Positions 40,082-48,569 of a stretch of 64,000 bases of DNA are shown one piece after another; positions within the stretch are counted from its first letter, which is position 1; each line of letters begins with the position of its first letter. The notes beneath the pieces are model-generated. The model made no database searches. It saw only the letters and a list, made by a program, of their open reading frames with translations, and had not been told where the DNA came from. A program made the position numbers and the translations under genes. Where the stretch lies: positions 1 through 64,000 of the forward strand of contig NZ_JAWLHG010000025.1 of assembly GCF_041690465.1 (NCBI RefSeq), given 5' to 3'. The DNA comes from Falsiroseomonas sp041690465. GTDB taxonomy: Bacteria > Pseudomonadota > Alphaproteobacteria > Acetobacterales > Acetobacteraceae.

Positions 40082-40596
40082 GCGGCCGCCTCCCCGTCCT
40101 GCGGCGGCACGACAACCTCCGGCGGCGGCACCACGACCACGCGGCCGCCAGCGATGTCCACCACCGGCACGGCGGCCTTGGTGAAGGGCACCAGCCTTTC
40201 GCCGCCCTCGCCCTGGATCACCAGGAAGGGGCCGGCGCCGTATTCCTCGACGCTGCGCACGGTGCCGAGCGCCGAACCGTCCTCCGCGAAGGCCGGCAGG
40301 CCCTCGAGGTCGCAGAGCAGGAACTCGTCCGGATCGGCGGGCGGCGGCAGGCGGTCGCGCTCGACATAGAGCTTCGTGCCGGTCAGCCGCGCCGCGGCGT
40401 CACGGTCGGCGACGCCTTCGATACGGCCGAGCCCGCCGGGCAGCGGCGAGACGGCGTAGCGCCTCGTGCCGGCGGCATCCGTCAGCGGGCCATAGGCGCT
40501 GATCGCCTTCGGGTCCTCCGTGAAGGCGTGCAGACGCACCAGGCCCCGCACGCCGTGCGGCCTCCCGATCTCGCCGATGAGCACGCGCTTCGTCAC
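40078..40596 (-). CDS. rimM: Ribosome maturation factor RimM
   Basis: This 172-residue protein helps mature the 30S head with S19. The N-terminal barrel contains GEIGRPHGVRGLVRLHAFTE and the C-terminal PRC barrel contains DEFLLCDLEGLPAF and RLVPFTKAAVPVVDIAGGR. It lies 20 bp after rpsP and overlaps trmD by 4 bp. Confidence 0.95.
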   Translation of the reverse strand: MTKRVLIGEIGRPHGVRGLVRLHAFTEDPKAISAYGPLTDAAGTRRYAVSPLPGGLGRIEGVADRDAAARLTGTKLYVERDRLPPPADPDEFLLCDLEGLPAFAEDGSALGTVRSVEEYGAGPFLVIQGEGGERLVPFTKAAVPVVDIAGGRVVVVPPPEVVVPPQDGEAAA

Positions 40597-40616
40597 GATG
40601 GACCCCGGCGGTCAGC

Positions 40617-40958
40617 TCAGCCCGCGGCCGCGGCGGCGGCGGCGGCGCGCTCCTGCGCCTTCTTCTTCGGCGCGGACTTCTTCGGCTGCTCCGGGAAGAC
40701 CGGCATCGGCGCCAGGCCCGCATGGCCGAGGAACTTCGCGACGCGATCGGTCGGCAGGGCGCCCTGCGACTTCCAGTGGTTGATGCGCTCGGCGAAGAGA
40801 CGCACGCGGTCCGGATGGTCGGAGGGCAGCATCGGGTTGTAGGAGCCCAGCTTCTCGATGAAGCGGCCGTCGCGCGGCGAGCGGCTGTCGGCCACCACGA
40901 TATGGTAGTAGGGGCGCTTCTTGGCGCCGGCGCGGGCGAGGCGGATCTTCAGGCCCAT
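40617..40958 (-). CDS. rpsP: 30S ribosomal protein S16
   Basis: This 113-residue protein opens with KIRLARAGAKKRPYYHIVVA, then DSRSPRDGRFIEKLGSYNP, both canonical. The C-terminal Ala-rich tail (KKSAPKKKAQERAAAA) is longer than in E. coli, as is common in alphaproteobacteria. The ATG at 40958 has GGAGAG upstream. It follows ffh by 24 bp. Confidence 0.97.
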   Translation of the reverse strand: MGLKIRLARAGAKKRPYYHIVVADSRSPRDGRFIEKLGSYNPMLPSDHPDRVRLFAERINHWKSQGALPTDRVAKFLGHAGLAPMPVFPEQPKKSAPKKKAQERAAAAAAAAG

Positions 40959-40982
40959 GAGTACGGACTCTCCTGTCAGGAA

Positions 40983-42368
40983 CTAGAACGGTCTGCGGTT
41001 GCCAAGGCCGGGCATCAGCGCGGAGAGCCCCCCGCGCATCAGCCCCTTCTGGCCGAGCTTGTTCATCCGCTTCATCATCGCGGACATGTCGTCGAACTGC
41101 TTGAGCAGCTTGTTGATCTCCTGGACCGAGGTGCCGGACCCGGCGGCGATGCGCTTCTTGCGGCTCGCCTTGATGATGTCGGGGTTGCGGCGCTCCTTCG
41201 GCGTCATGCTGCCGATGATCGCGGCCTGGCGCTTCAGCATGGTCTGATCGAGATTCGCGTTCTCGATCTGCGACTTCATCTTGCCGAGCCCCGGCAGCAT
41301 GCCGAGCATGCCGGAGAGCGAGCCCATCTTGCCGATCTGCTTGAGCTGCTGCGCGTAGTCATCGAGGTCGAACGACCCCTTCTGCATCTTCTTCGCGAGC
41401 TTCTCGGCTTCCGCCTGGTCGATGTTCTCCGCCGCCTTCTCCACCAGGCTGACGATGTCGCCCATGCCGAGGATGCGGTTGGCGATGCGGTCCGGGTGGA
41501 AATCCTCGAGCGCGTCCAGCTTCTCGCCGGCACCGAGCAGCTTGATCGGCGCGCCGGTGACGGCCCGCATCGAAAGCGCCGCGCCGCCACGCGCATCGCC
41601 ATCCACGCGCGTCATCACCACGCCGGTGACGCCCACCTTGTCCTGGAAGGCGCGCGCGGTGTTCACCGCGTCCTGGCCGGTCATGGCGTCCACGACCAGC
41701 AGCGTCTCGTGCGGCTTCGCGAAGGCCTTCACCGCGGCCACTTCGGCCATCAGCGCCTCGTCGATCGCCAGCCGCCCGGCGGTGTCGAGGATAACCACGT
41801 CGTAGAGCTCGCGGCGCGCCACATCCATCGCGCGGCTCGCGATCTGGATCGGCGTCTCGCCAGCGACGATCGGCAGCGAAGTGACCTCGGCGCGTGCGGC
41901 GAGCTGCTGCAACTGCAGCTGCGCGGCCGGGCGGTGCACGTCGAGCGAGGCGAGCAGCACCTTCTTCCGCTCACGCGCGCGCAGCCGCAGCGCGATCTTG
42001 CCTGAGGTGGTGGTCTTGCCCGACCCCTGCAGGCCGACCATCAGGATCGGCACCGGCGCGGGAGCGTTCAGGTCCAGGCCACGCTTGCCCTGGTCCCCTT
42101 CCCCGCCGCCGAGCGCCTCTACCAGCGCATCATTGACGATCTTGACCACCTGCTGGGCGGGCGAGACGGAGCGGATGACCTCGGCGCCGACGGCGCGCTC
42201 GCGCACGCGGGCGGTGATGTCCTTCACCACCGGCAGGGCGACGTCGGCCTCCAGCAGGGCCACGCGCACCTCGCGCAGCGCCTCCTGCACATCGGACTCC
42301 GAGAGCGCGCCGCGACGGCGCAGCTTGTCGAAGACCCCGTTCAGCCTGTTGCCCAGCGCCTCGAACAT
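40983..42368 (-). CDS. ffh: Signal recognition particle protein Ffh
   Basis: This 461-residue SRP GTPase binds signal peptides and 4.5S RNA. The N domain begins MFEALGNRLNGVFDKLRRRG. The G domain has GLQGSGKTTTSGKIAL, DTAGRLAIDE, MTRVDGDARGGAAL and VLGMGD-like ILGMGDIVSL. The M domain is Met-rich (MGSLSGMLGMLPGLGKM, then SGTSVQEINKLLKQFDDM). The start at 42368 is chosen because it gives the standard N-terminus. Confidence 0.97.
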   Translation of the reverse strand: MFEALGNRLNGVFDKLRRRGALSESDVQEALREVRVALLEADVALPVVKDITARVRERAVGAEVIRSVSPAQQVVKIVNDALVEALGGGEGDQGKRGLDLNAPAPVPILMVGLQGSGKTTTSGKIALRLRARERKKVLLASLDVHRPAAQLQLQQLAARAEVTSLPIVAGETPIQIASRAMDVARRELYDVVILDTAGRLAIDEALMAEVAAVKAFAKPHETLLVVDAMTGQDAVNTARAFQDKVGVTGVVMTRVDGDARGGAALSMRAVTGAPIKLLGAGEKLDALEDFHPDRIANRILGMGDIVSLVEKAAENIDQAEAEKLAKKMQKGSFDLDDYAQQLKQIGKMGSLSGMLGMLPGLGKMKSQIENANLDQTMLKRQAAIIGSMTPKERRNPDIIKASRKKRIAAGSGTSVQEINKLLKQFDDMSAMMKRMNKLGQKGLMRGGLSALMPGLGNRRPF

Positions 42369-42414
42369 CGGGCGGGAGAGTCCCTTTCCATTACGGCCGC
42401 CCCAAACGCGAAAG

Positions 42415-42444
42415 CGCCGCTGCGCGAGCCTTCGCGGAGCGGCG
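42415..42444 (-). terminator. Hairpin between the infC-distal gene and ffh
   Basis: On the minus strand CGCCGCT-CCGCG and CGCGC-AGCGGCG form a stem around AAGGCT, followed by CTTTCGCGTTT. It would separate the thrS-infC transcript from ffh. The T-tract is weak. Confidence 0.45.
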
Positions 42445-42538
42445 GAGCCATCCTGCACAATGCGGGACGACCGTATGGTCCGGGGCGGACCTGCACGGCG
42501 TCTTATGCCCGGAAGCTGCCCAGGGTCAAGGCTATGGA

Positions 42539-42895
42539 TCAGTTCGCCGGAGACTGCTGGGCGAGCAGGCGCCTTTCACTCAGCAGGCGGGCACGCCGAC
42601 GCCCGATCCAGCACCACGCCAGGACACCAACGATGCCGACCAGCAGGAACCTGGCGGCCTCCGCGAACTGCCCATGAAGGAGCGCCAGAGGTGCCGCGAG
42701 GCAGCCGCCGATAGCGAGCCACGCCGCACCCCACAACCCGGGCAGAAGCCGCGCCCGCCTGATGAAAAGGATCTCGTCCTGCGCGTTGACCGCGCCGGCG
42801 CCCCACCTGGTGGAATCAACAACTATCCAGCGCGGGGCCAAGGAGTCGTGCCGTGGCGCACCGGTGTCACCGACATGGGTGGCCGGGGCGTCCAT
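42539..42895 (-). CDS. Hypothetical membrane protein
   Basis: This is a 118-residue unknown with two membrane helices (about 50-72 and 80-97) between a soluble N-terminus (PRWIVVDSTRWGAGAVNAQD) and a basic C-terminal tail (GRRRARLLSERRLL). It starts 6 bp after infC and so sits where rpmI is expected in many genomes. No family was recognised. Confidence 0.6.
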   Translation of the reverse strand: MDAPATHVGDTGAPRHDSLAPRWIVVDSTRWGAGAVNAQDEILFIRRARLLPGLWGAAWLAIGGCLAAPLALLHGQFAEAARFLLVGIVGVLAWCWIGRRRARLLSERRLLAQQSPAN

Positions 42896-42901
42896 CGAAG
42901 C

Positions 42902-43426
42902 CTATTTCGGCGCCAGCACCATGATCATCTGGCGGTTCTCCAGGCGGGGCATGGATTCCACCTTGGTGATCTCCGCCAGTTCCGTCCGGATGCGGTCCAG
43001 CACCTTCAGGCCCAGATCCTGGTGCGCCATCTCGCGGCCGCGGAAGCGAAGCGTGACCTTCACCTTGTCGCCCTCGCCGATGAAGTCCTTGGCCTGGCGC
43101 ATCTTCACGTCGTAGTCGTGGTCGTCGATGTTCGGACGAACCTTGATCTCCTTGATCTCCACGACCTTCTGGCGCTTGCGGGCCTCGTTGGCCTTCTTCT
43201 GCTGCTCGTACTTGTACTTGCCATAGTCAAGAATCTTGACCACGGGCGGCACGGCATTCGGACTGATCTCAAGCAGGTCGAGGCCGACGTCATAGGCGCG
43301 AATCAGTGCCTCGCGCGCGCTCATCACGCCGAGCATCTCACCTTCCTGGTCGATGAGCCGCACCTGCGGCGCACGGATTTCCTCATTCACCCGCGGGCCG
43401 TCACGTGTCGGCAGCTGAGCGGGCAT
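42902..43426 (-). CDS. infC: Translation initiation factor IF-3
   Basis: This 174-residue factor keeps 30S free and proofreads the start codon. The N-domain includes RVNEEIRAPQVRLIDQEG and LDLLEISPNAVPPVVKILDYG, the linker is KYKYEQQKKANEARKRQK, and the C-domain includes RFRGREMAHQDLG. It starts with ATG, not the rare AUU/AUC used for autoregulation in E. coli. It lies about 100 bp after thrS. Confidence 0.97.
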   Translation of the reverse strand: MPAQLPTRDGPRVNEEIRAPQVRLIDQEGEMLGVMSAREALIRAYDVGLDLLEISPNAVPPVVKILDYGKYKYEQQKKANEARKRQKVVEIKEIKVRPNIDDHDYDVKMRQAKDFIGEGDKVKVTLRFRGREMAHQDLGLKVLDRIRTELAEITKVESMPRLENRQMIMVLAPK

Positions 43427-43525
43427 CGGTCCTCGGGGTATGGCGATCTCCTATCGTTGTGGCTGGCAGTGCAATGCGTCTTTATGGCGATCCGGTGCGC
43501 CCGGTGCAACAGGTCCCGGCACCGG

Positions 43526-45460
43526 TCATCGGCGCTGGTCCGGCGCGGCAGCCTCCGCCGCCAGGCGCGCGACCGCCTCGGCCAGCGGCACCGTCTCCTG
43601 CTCGCGGCCGGGAAGGCGGCGCAGCACCAGGCTGCGCTCCTCCGCCTCGCGCCGGCCGACCACGACCAGCACGGGCACGCGCTGGTCGATGTGATCCACC
43701 ACCTTGCGGTTGATCTTCTCGTTCCGCAGGTCGAGCGACACCGCGAGCCCGGCCTTCTGCAGGGCCGCCGCCGCTTCCCTGGCGAAGGGCGCGGCGTCGT
43801 CCACGATGGTCGCGACCACAACCTGGACGGGTGCCATCCAGAGCGGGAAGCGGCCGGCATGCTGTTCGATCAGGATGCCGAGGAAGCGCTCGAAGCTTCC
43901 CAGGATGGCACGGTGCAGCATGACCGGGCGCTTGCGGCTGCCATCCTCGGCCACGTATTCGGCGTCCAGCCGATCCGGCAACACGAAGTCAACCTGCAGC
44001 GTGCCGCACTGCCAATCCCGCCCGATCGCGTCGCGCAGGACGAATTCCAGCTTCGGGCCATAGAAGGCCCCCTCCCCCGGGTTCAGCTGGTAGTCCACGC
44101 CGGCGGTCTCGCAGGCCTGCTTCAACGCGCCCTCGGCGCGGTCCCAGGTGGCGTCGTCGCCGGCGCGATTCGCCGGCCGGTCGCTGAACTTCACGCGGAA
44201 GCTCTCGAAGCCGAGGTCGCAGTAGATCGAGGAGAGCAGCGCCACGAAACGCACCGTCTCCTCCGCGATCTGGTGTTCCTCGCAGAAGATGTGCGCGTCG
44301 TCCTGGGTGAAGGCGCGCACCCGCATGATGCCGTGCAACGCGCCGGAAGGCTCATAGCGATGGCAGGCGCCGAATTCCGCCATGCGCAGCGGCAGGTCGC
44401 GGTAGCTGCGGATGCCCTGGTTGAAGATCTGCACATGGCAGGGGCAGTTCATCGGCTTCAGCGCCAGGATCCGATCCTTCTCGGACTCGTCCTCGACGGT
44501 GGCGATGAACATGCTCTCGCGGAACTTCTCCCAATGGCCGGAGGCTTCCCACAGCTTGCGGTCCAGCAGCTGCGGGGTCTTCACCTCCTGGTACTCGGCC
44601 TCGTCCAGCCGGCGGCGCATGTAGCCTTCGATGGTACGATAGAGCTTCCAGCCCTTCGGATGCCAGAAGATGGAGCCGACCGCTTCCTCCTGGAGGTGGA
44701 ACAGCCCCATCTCCTTGCCGATCTTCCGGTGGTCGCGCTTCTCCGCCTCCTCGATCTGGTGGAGATAGGCGTCGAGCTCCTTCCGGTCGCGCCAGGCGGT
44801 GCCGTAGATGCGCGAGAGCATCGCGTTGCGGTGGTCGCCGCGCCAATAGGCGCCGGCCACCTTCATCAGCTTGAAGGCGTCGCCGACATCGCCGGTGGAA
44901 CGCATATGCGGCCCGCGGCAGAGGTCCACCCAGTCGCCCTGCCGGTAGAGCGTGATGGTCTCGCCGCGCGGCAGGTCCTGGATCAGCTCGACCTTGTATT
45001 TCTCGCCCTTCGCCTCGAACAGGGCGATGGCCTCGTGGCGGGTGGTGACGACGCATTCGAAGCCGGCGTTGCGCGCGATGATCTCGCGCATCTTCGCCTC
45101 GATCGCCGGGAAGTCCTCGGGGGTGAAGGGCTCGTTCCGCGCGAAGTCGTAGTAGAAGCCGTTCTCGATCGCCGGGCCGATGGTGACCTGCGTGCCGGGA
45201 TAGAGCTCCTGCACCGCCTCGGCGAGCACATGCGCGGCGTCGTGGCGGATCAGTTCCAGCGCCCGGTCATCCTTGCGGGTGACGAAGCGGATGGCGGCGT
45301 CGGCGGCGATCTCGGTGCCGAGGTCGCGCAGCTTGCCGTCCACCTCCATAGCGAGCGCGGCCTTGGCGAGGCCCGGCCCGATCGCAGCCGCCACCGTCGT
45401 GCCGGTGACGGGCCCGTCGAAGACGCGCACGGAACCGTCTGGCAGGGTGATGGCGGGCAT
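43526..45460 (-). CDS. thrS: Threonine--tRNA ligase
   Basis: This 644-residue class II synthetase has the N-terminal TGS domain (ITLPDGSVRVFDGPVTGTTV), the editing domain with the HxxxH site (RHDAAHVLAEAVQ) and the catalytic core with zinc ligands in MNCPCHVQIF and a late His, motif 2 in MRVRAFTQDDAHIF and motif 3 region HRAILGSFERFLGILIE. The ATG at 45460 gives the usual N-terminus. infC follows. Confidence 0.97.
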   Translation of the reverse strand: MPAITLPDGSVRVFDGPVTGTTVAAAIGPGLAKAALAMEVDGKLRDLGTEIAADAAIRFVTRKDDRALELIRHDAAHVLAEAVQELYPGTQVTIGPAIENGFYYDFARNEPFTPEDFPAIEAKMREIIARNAGFECVVTTRHEAIALFEAKGEKYKVELIQDLPRGETITLYRQGDWVDLCRGPHMRSTGDVGDAFKLMKVAGAYWRGDHRNAMLSRIYGTAWRDRKELDAYLHQIEEAEKRDHRKIGKEMGLFHLQEEAVGSIFWHPKGWKLYRTIEGYMRRRLDEAEYQEVKTPQLLDRKLWEASGHWEKFRESMFIATVEDESEKDRILALKPMNCPCHVQIFNQGIRSYRDLPLRMAEFGACHRYEPSGALHGIMRVRAFTQDDAHIFCEEHQIAEETVRFVALLSSIYCDLGFESFRVKFSDRPANRAGDDATWDRAEGALKQACETAGVDYQLNPGEGAFYGPKLEFVLRDAIGRDWQCGTLQVDFVLPDRLDAEYVAEDGSRKRPVMLHRAILGSFERFLGILIEQHAGRFPLWMAPVQVVVATIVDDAAPFAREAAAALQKAGLAVSLDLRNEKINRKVVDHIDQRVPVLVVVGRREAEERSLVLRRLPGREQETVPLAEAVARLAAEAAAPDQRR

Positions 45461-45578
45461 AAGGAAACCGGGCTCCTCGGGTGTTTGAAGGGGCGGCAGA
45501 TGGCCAGTCCGGGCCCCGGTCGTCAAGGCGCCGATCCGGTGTGCTACGTTTTCCGGCTAAGTCGAATCGGGACCCCGC

Positions 45579-47195
45579 ATGCCTGAGCCCGCCCCGCCGC
45601 GCCGTGCGGCGCTCTATGTCGATTTCGACAACGTCTTCATCTCGCTGGTCCATTGGGACGAGCGCGCGGCCTATGCCTTCGGCGAGCGCCCGGATGCCTG
45701 GCTCGCCTGGCTCGAAGGGCGCGAGGGGAATGGGCTGCCGACCGAGCGGCGCACGCTGATCCGCCGCTGCTATCTCAATCCCGGCGGATTCTTCGATTTC
45801 CATCCCGGCCGCGCCGTGGCGCGCTACCGCGCGGCGCGCGACCTGCGCAACCGCACCTATTTCAGCGAATTCCGCGCCGCCTTCGTGCAGGCCGGCTTCG
45901 ACGTGGTGGATTGCCCGCCGGTCGCCTACCTGAAGAACACTGCCGACATGAAGATGGCGCTCGACATCCGCGAGGCGCTGGACCACCCGACGCGCTTCGA
46001 CGAGTTCGTGCTGCTGTCCGGCGACAGCGATTTCCTGCCGGCCCTGGCGCGGTTGCGGGCGCATGACCGGCGCGTCACCATCCTCGCGCAGGAGAATGCG
46101 CGGCGCGCCTACCTGGCCGCAGCCGACGTGGTCGTCGGGCTGGAGGATTTCGCCGACCGGGGCATGGGCAACCTGCCCATCGCGCAGGCGCAGGCGGCGC
46201 CGCCTCAGGAGCAGCAGGCGCCGCCCCGCGCGGTGCCGCGGCCGGAGCCGAAGGCCGATGCGGCGAGCCTGCGCGCGAATGCGCTGGCCTGGCTGCGCGA
46301 GGCGGTTGCCGCGAGTGCCTCCGGCGCGCTGCGTCTCACCGAGGTCGGCACCGCGATCGGGCGTGCCTTTCCCTCCCTCCGGCAGACCAGCTATGCGGGC
46401 GCGGGCTCGCTGCTGGCGCTGATCCAGGAGGGACGGGATCCGAGGCTGGCGGTGACCGGCACCCCGCCGCGGCTCTGGGTGTTCGACCCCGAGCGCGGCC
46501 CGCCACCCGGTGACCTGCCGCCCGGCGTCGAGGAGCAGCCGGACACCGGCGCGGCGGCGGAGCAGGATATCGAGGCGCCGGAGGAGCCGGCCGCGGAACC
46601 GCCCCCGCCCGAACAGCCGATGATCGAAGCCCCCGTGCCGGCCGAACCGGCTGCAGTGCCGCCAGCACCACGGCCACCGGTCCCCGATCAGCCGCCGATG
46701 GTCGAGGAGGCCGGTCCGTCAGCCGAGGAGTTGATGTCGGAAGCCGCCCTGCTGGTGCGGGACCTGCTGTGGGGATCGCGCGACAATCGCGGCCTGGCGC
46801 AGGATCTTCCCGCCTTCTCGGCCGCGGAGATCGGCTTCGTCCTCGGCGCCGTCGCCGACCGCCTGCCCTTCGCCCCCGATGAGACGGCCGAGATCGCCGC
46901 GGGCATCGCCGCTGCCGGTGCGGCGCAGGGCCATCACGTCTCGGCGCGCGAGGTGGTGGCGGTCATCCGCTGGCTGCTGCGGGGCTTTGCGAAGCTGGCC
47001 GATCCACCGCCGCCCGACGCCGCGTTGCGGCTGGGACGCCTGCTCTACGCGACGCTGGTGGCGGCCGTGCGGGCGGTCAACGAGCAGCTCAGCGACAGCG
47101 AGAAGGAGGCGCTGCGCGAGTGGGCGCTGCATGTGGCCACCGGCGCGGCCCAAGGGACGGACCAAGCCGCGGAGACCGCCGTCGCGCCTCAATAG
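45579..47195 (+). CDS. NYN-domain and LOTUS/OST-HTH-domain protein
   Basis: This 538-residue protein starts with an NYN (PIN-like, LabA/DUF88) nuclease domain: YVDFDNVFISL near 13, KNTADMKMALDIREAL near 122 and LLSGDSDFLPAL near 147 supply the usual acidic residues. A Pro-rich linker leads to an OST-HTH/LOTUS-like domain (about 225-310, LRANALAWLREAVAAS, LRQTSYAG, LLALIQEG). A Glu/Pro-rich stretch is followed by a helical C-terminus. NYN plus LOTUS points to RNA binding and cleavage. It is monocistronic and its end overlaps the DUF6165 gene by 7 bp. Confidence 0.88.
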   Translation: MPEPAPPRRAALYVDFDNVFISLVHWDERAAYAFGERPDAWLAWLEGREGNGLPTERRTLIRRCYLNPGGFFDFHPGRAVARYRAARDLRNRTYFSEFRAAFVQAGFDVVDCPPVAYLKNTADMKMALDIREALDHPTRFDEFVLLSGDSDFLPALARLRAHDRRVTILAQENARRAYLAAADVVVGLEDFADRGMGNLPIAQAQAAPPQEQQAPPRAVPRPEPKADAASLRANALAWLREAVAASASGALRLTEVGTAIGRAFPSLRQTSYAGAGSLLALIQEGRDPRLAVTGTPPRLWVFDPERGPPPGDLPPGVEEQPDTGAAAEQDIEAPEEPAAEPPPPEQPMIEAPVPAEPAAVPPAPRPPVPDQPPMVEEAGPSAEELMSEAALLVRDLLWGSRDNRGLAQDLPAFSAAEIGFVLGAVADRLPFAPDETAEIAAGIAAAGAAQGHHVSAREVVAVIRWLLRGFAKLADPPPPDAALRLGRLLYATLVAAVRAVNEQLSDSEKEALREWALHVATGAAQGTDQAAETAVAPQ

Positions 47196-47575
47196 GCCGC
47201 GTAGGATTTTTCCTCGATCAGCGTGCTGCCGAGGCGGGCATTGATCTCGCGCTTCAGCGCGGCGCGGCGGTCGTTGGTGCGATAGACGCTGCGCGCGAGC
47301 TCGACGAAAGCTGCACCGAAGTCGCCCTGGCGCTCATGCTCGCGCAGCGCGTCCTCCACCTCCCACAGGGTCTCGTTCACCTGGCGCAGATCGGCGACCA
47401 GGTGCCCGAGCGCACCGGGCTCCGGCACCGCGGCCGCCCAGGCCGCGGCCAGTGACGCGTGCTCGCGGGCGACATTGGCCCGCTTCACGGGATCGGCGAT
47501 GCGGGCGAGCTTGATGTCGAGGATGGTCAGCTTGTCGATGACCTCCCCGGCCGAGGCGGGGATGGTAAGGAGCAT
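47189..47575 (-). CDS. DUF6165 family protein
   Basis: This 128-residue protein opens LLTIPASAGEVIDKLTILDI, the typical start of DUF6165 proteins, which are found beside glycosyltransferase genes. The rest is helical with a conserved NETLWEVEDALREHE segment. It follows the family 9 glycosyltransferase by 46 bp. Function is unknown; neighbours point to a surface polysaccharide context. The start at 47575 gives the family length. Confidence 0.82.
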   Translation of the reverse strand: MLLTIPASAGEVIDKLTILDIKLARIADPVKRANVAREHASLAAAWAAAVPEPGALGHLVADLRQVNETLWEVEDALREHERQGDFGAAFVELARSVYRTNDRRAALKREINARLGSTLIEEKSYAAY

Positions 47576-47621
47576 GCGCAGGATGTGGCGCGGCGCGGCG
47601 CGGCTGTCCAGCCGGCGGCCC

Positions 47622-48569
47622 TCATCCCAGGGTGGTCTGGATGCCCTCGCGGGCGAGCAGGCCGGCGAGCGCGCCGCGCACCTCCTCCGGCTCCAGCGCG
47701 CCGAGCGGGTCCTTCCGCAGCACGGCGACCGCGCGGCCCTGCGGCGCATGCACCACCGGATCGCTGCCCGGCCCGAACAGGGCCAGCACCGGGCAGCCGA
47801 AGACCGCGAGCAGGTGCGTGGGGCCGGTATCGTTGCCCACCGCGAAGGCCGCGCGCTGCGCCAGCGCGGCCAGCACGGCAGGCGGGCTCCGCTCCCCGCA
47901 GAGATCCGCCGCCCCCGGCACCTGTGCGCGGATCGCCTCGGCGAGCGGCGCCTCGGCCGGGCCGCCCACCACCACCGGCGGCAGCGGCAGCAGCTTGGCG
48001 AGTGCGGCGTAGCGCGCGACCGGCCAGCGCTTCTCCGGCGCGCGGGCGGAGGCGCCCGGCACCATCACCCAGAAGCGCGGCGGCAGGCCGAGCCCGGCGA
48101 GGTCGGCGGCCAGCCAGCCGGTCTCGGGTTCCGGAAAGTGGGTGATGCCGGCGATCTGCAACTGCTCCCGCTGGCGTTCGCGCGTCAGCAGCCGGGTGCG
48201 CCCGGGCGTGCCGTGCCGGTGGGAAGCGCCTCGCGCGATGCCGGACCATTCCACGCCGCGCCCGGCCATCAGCCGGTAGAGCGACGAACGGCGCGAGGTC
48301 TGCAGGTCATAGACCCGGTCGAACCGCCCGCCGCGCAGCCTGCGCGCCAGGCGCAGCACCGCGCCGAGGTCGCGCCAGGGCGGGCGCCCATCGGACCACA
48401 CCTCGTCGAACCAGGGCGCCGCGCGGGCGATGGCGACGAAGGGCGCGGTGGTCAGCAGCGTGATCTGGGCGCGCGGGTGGTGTGCGCGGATGGCGGCATA
48501 GGCCGGGAAGCTCTGGAAGAAATCGCCGAAGGCGCCGAGCCGGATCACCAGGATGCGGTGCGCGCTCAT
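47622..48569 (-). CDS. Glycosyltransferase family 9 protein (heptosyltransferase-like)
   Basis: This 315-residue GT-B enzyme resembles heptosyltransferases of lipopolysaccharide assembly. Landmarks are ILVIRLGAFGDFFQSFPAY at the N-terminus and, in the C-terminal domain, the motif VGNDTGPTHLLAVFG and LFGPGSDP. It starts inside the stop of the GT4 gene (ATGA), so the two are coupled. The donor sugar is not clear; heptose is a guess from the family. Confidence 0.9.
   Translation of the reverse strand: MSAHRILVIRLGAFGDFFQSFPAYAAIRAHHPRAQITLLTTAPFVAIARAAPWFDEVWSDGRPPWRDLGAVLRLARRLRGGRFDRVYDLQTSRRSSLYRLMAGRGVEWSGIARGASHRHGTPGRTRLLTRERQREQLQIAGITHFPEPETGWLAADLAGLGLPPRFWVMVPGASARAPEKRWPVARYAALAKLLPLPPVVVGGPAEAPLAEAIRAQVPGAADLCGERSPPAVLAALAQRAAFAVGNDTGPTHLLAVFGCPVLALFGPGSDPVVHAPQGRAVAVLRKDPLGALEPEEVRGALAGLLAREGIQTTLG

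Noticed and set aside
42674..45586. 970-codon plus-strand frame opposite infC and thrS
   Set aside because: It is the antisense shadow of two highly conserved genes and has His/Leu/Gly/Arg-rich low-complexity sequence.
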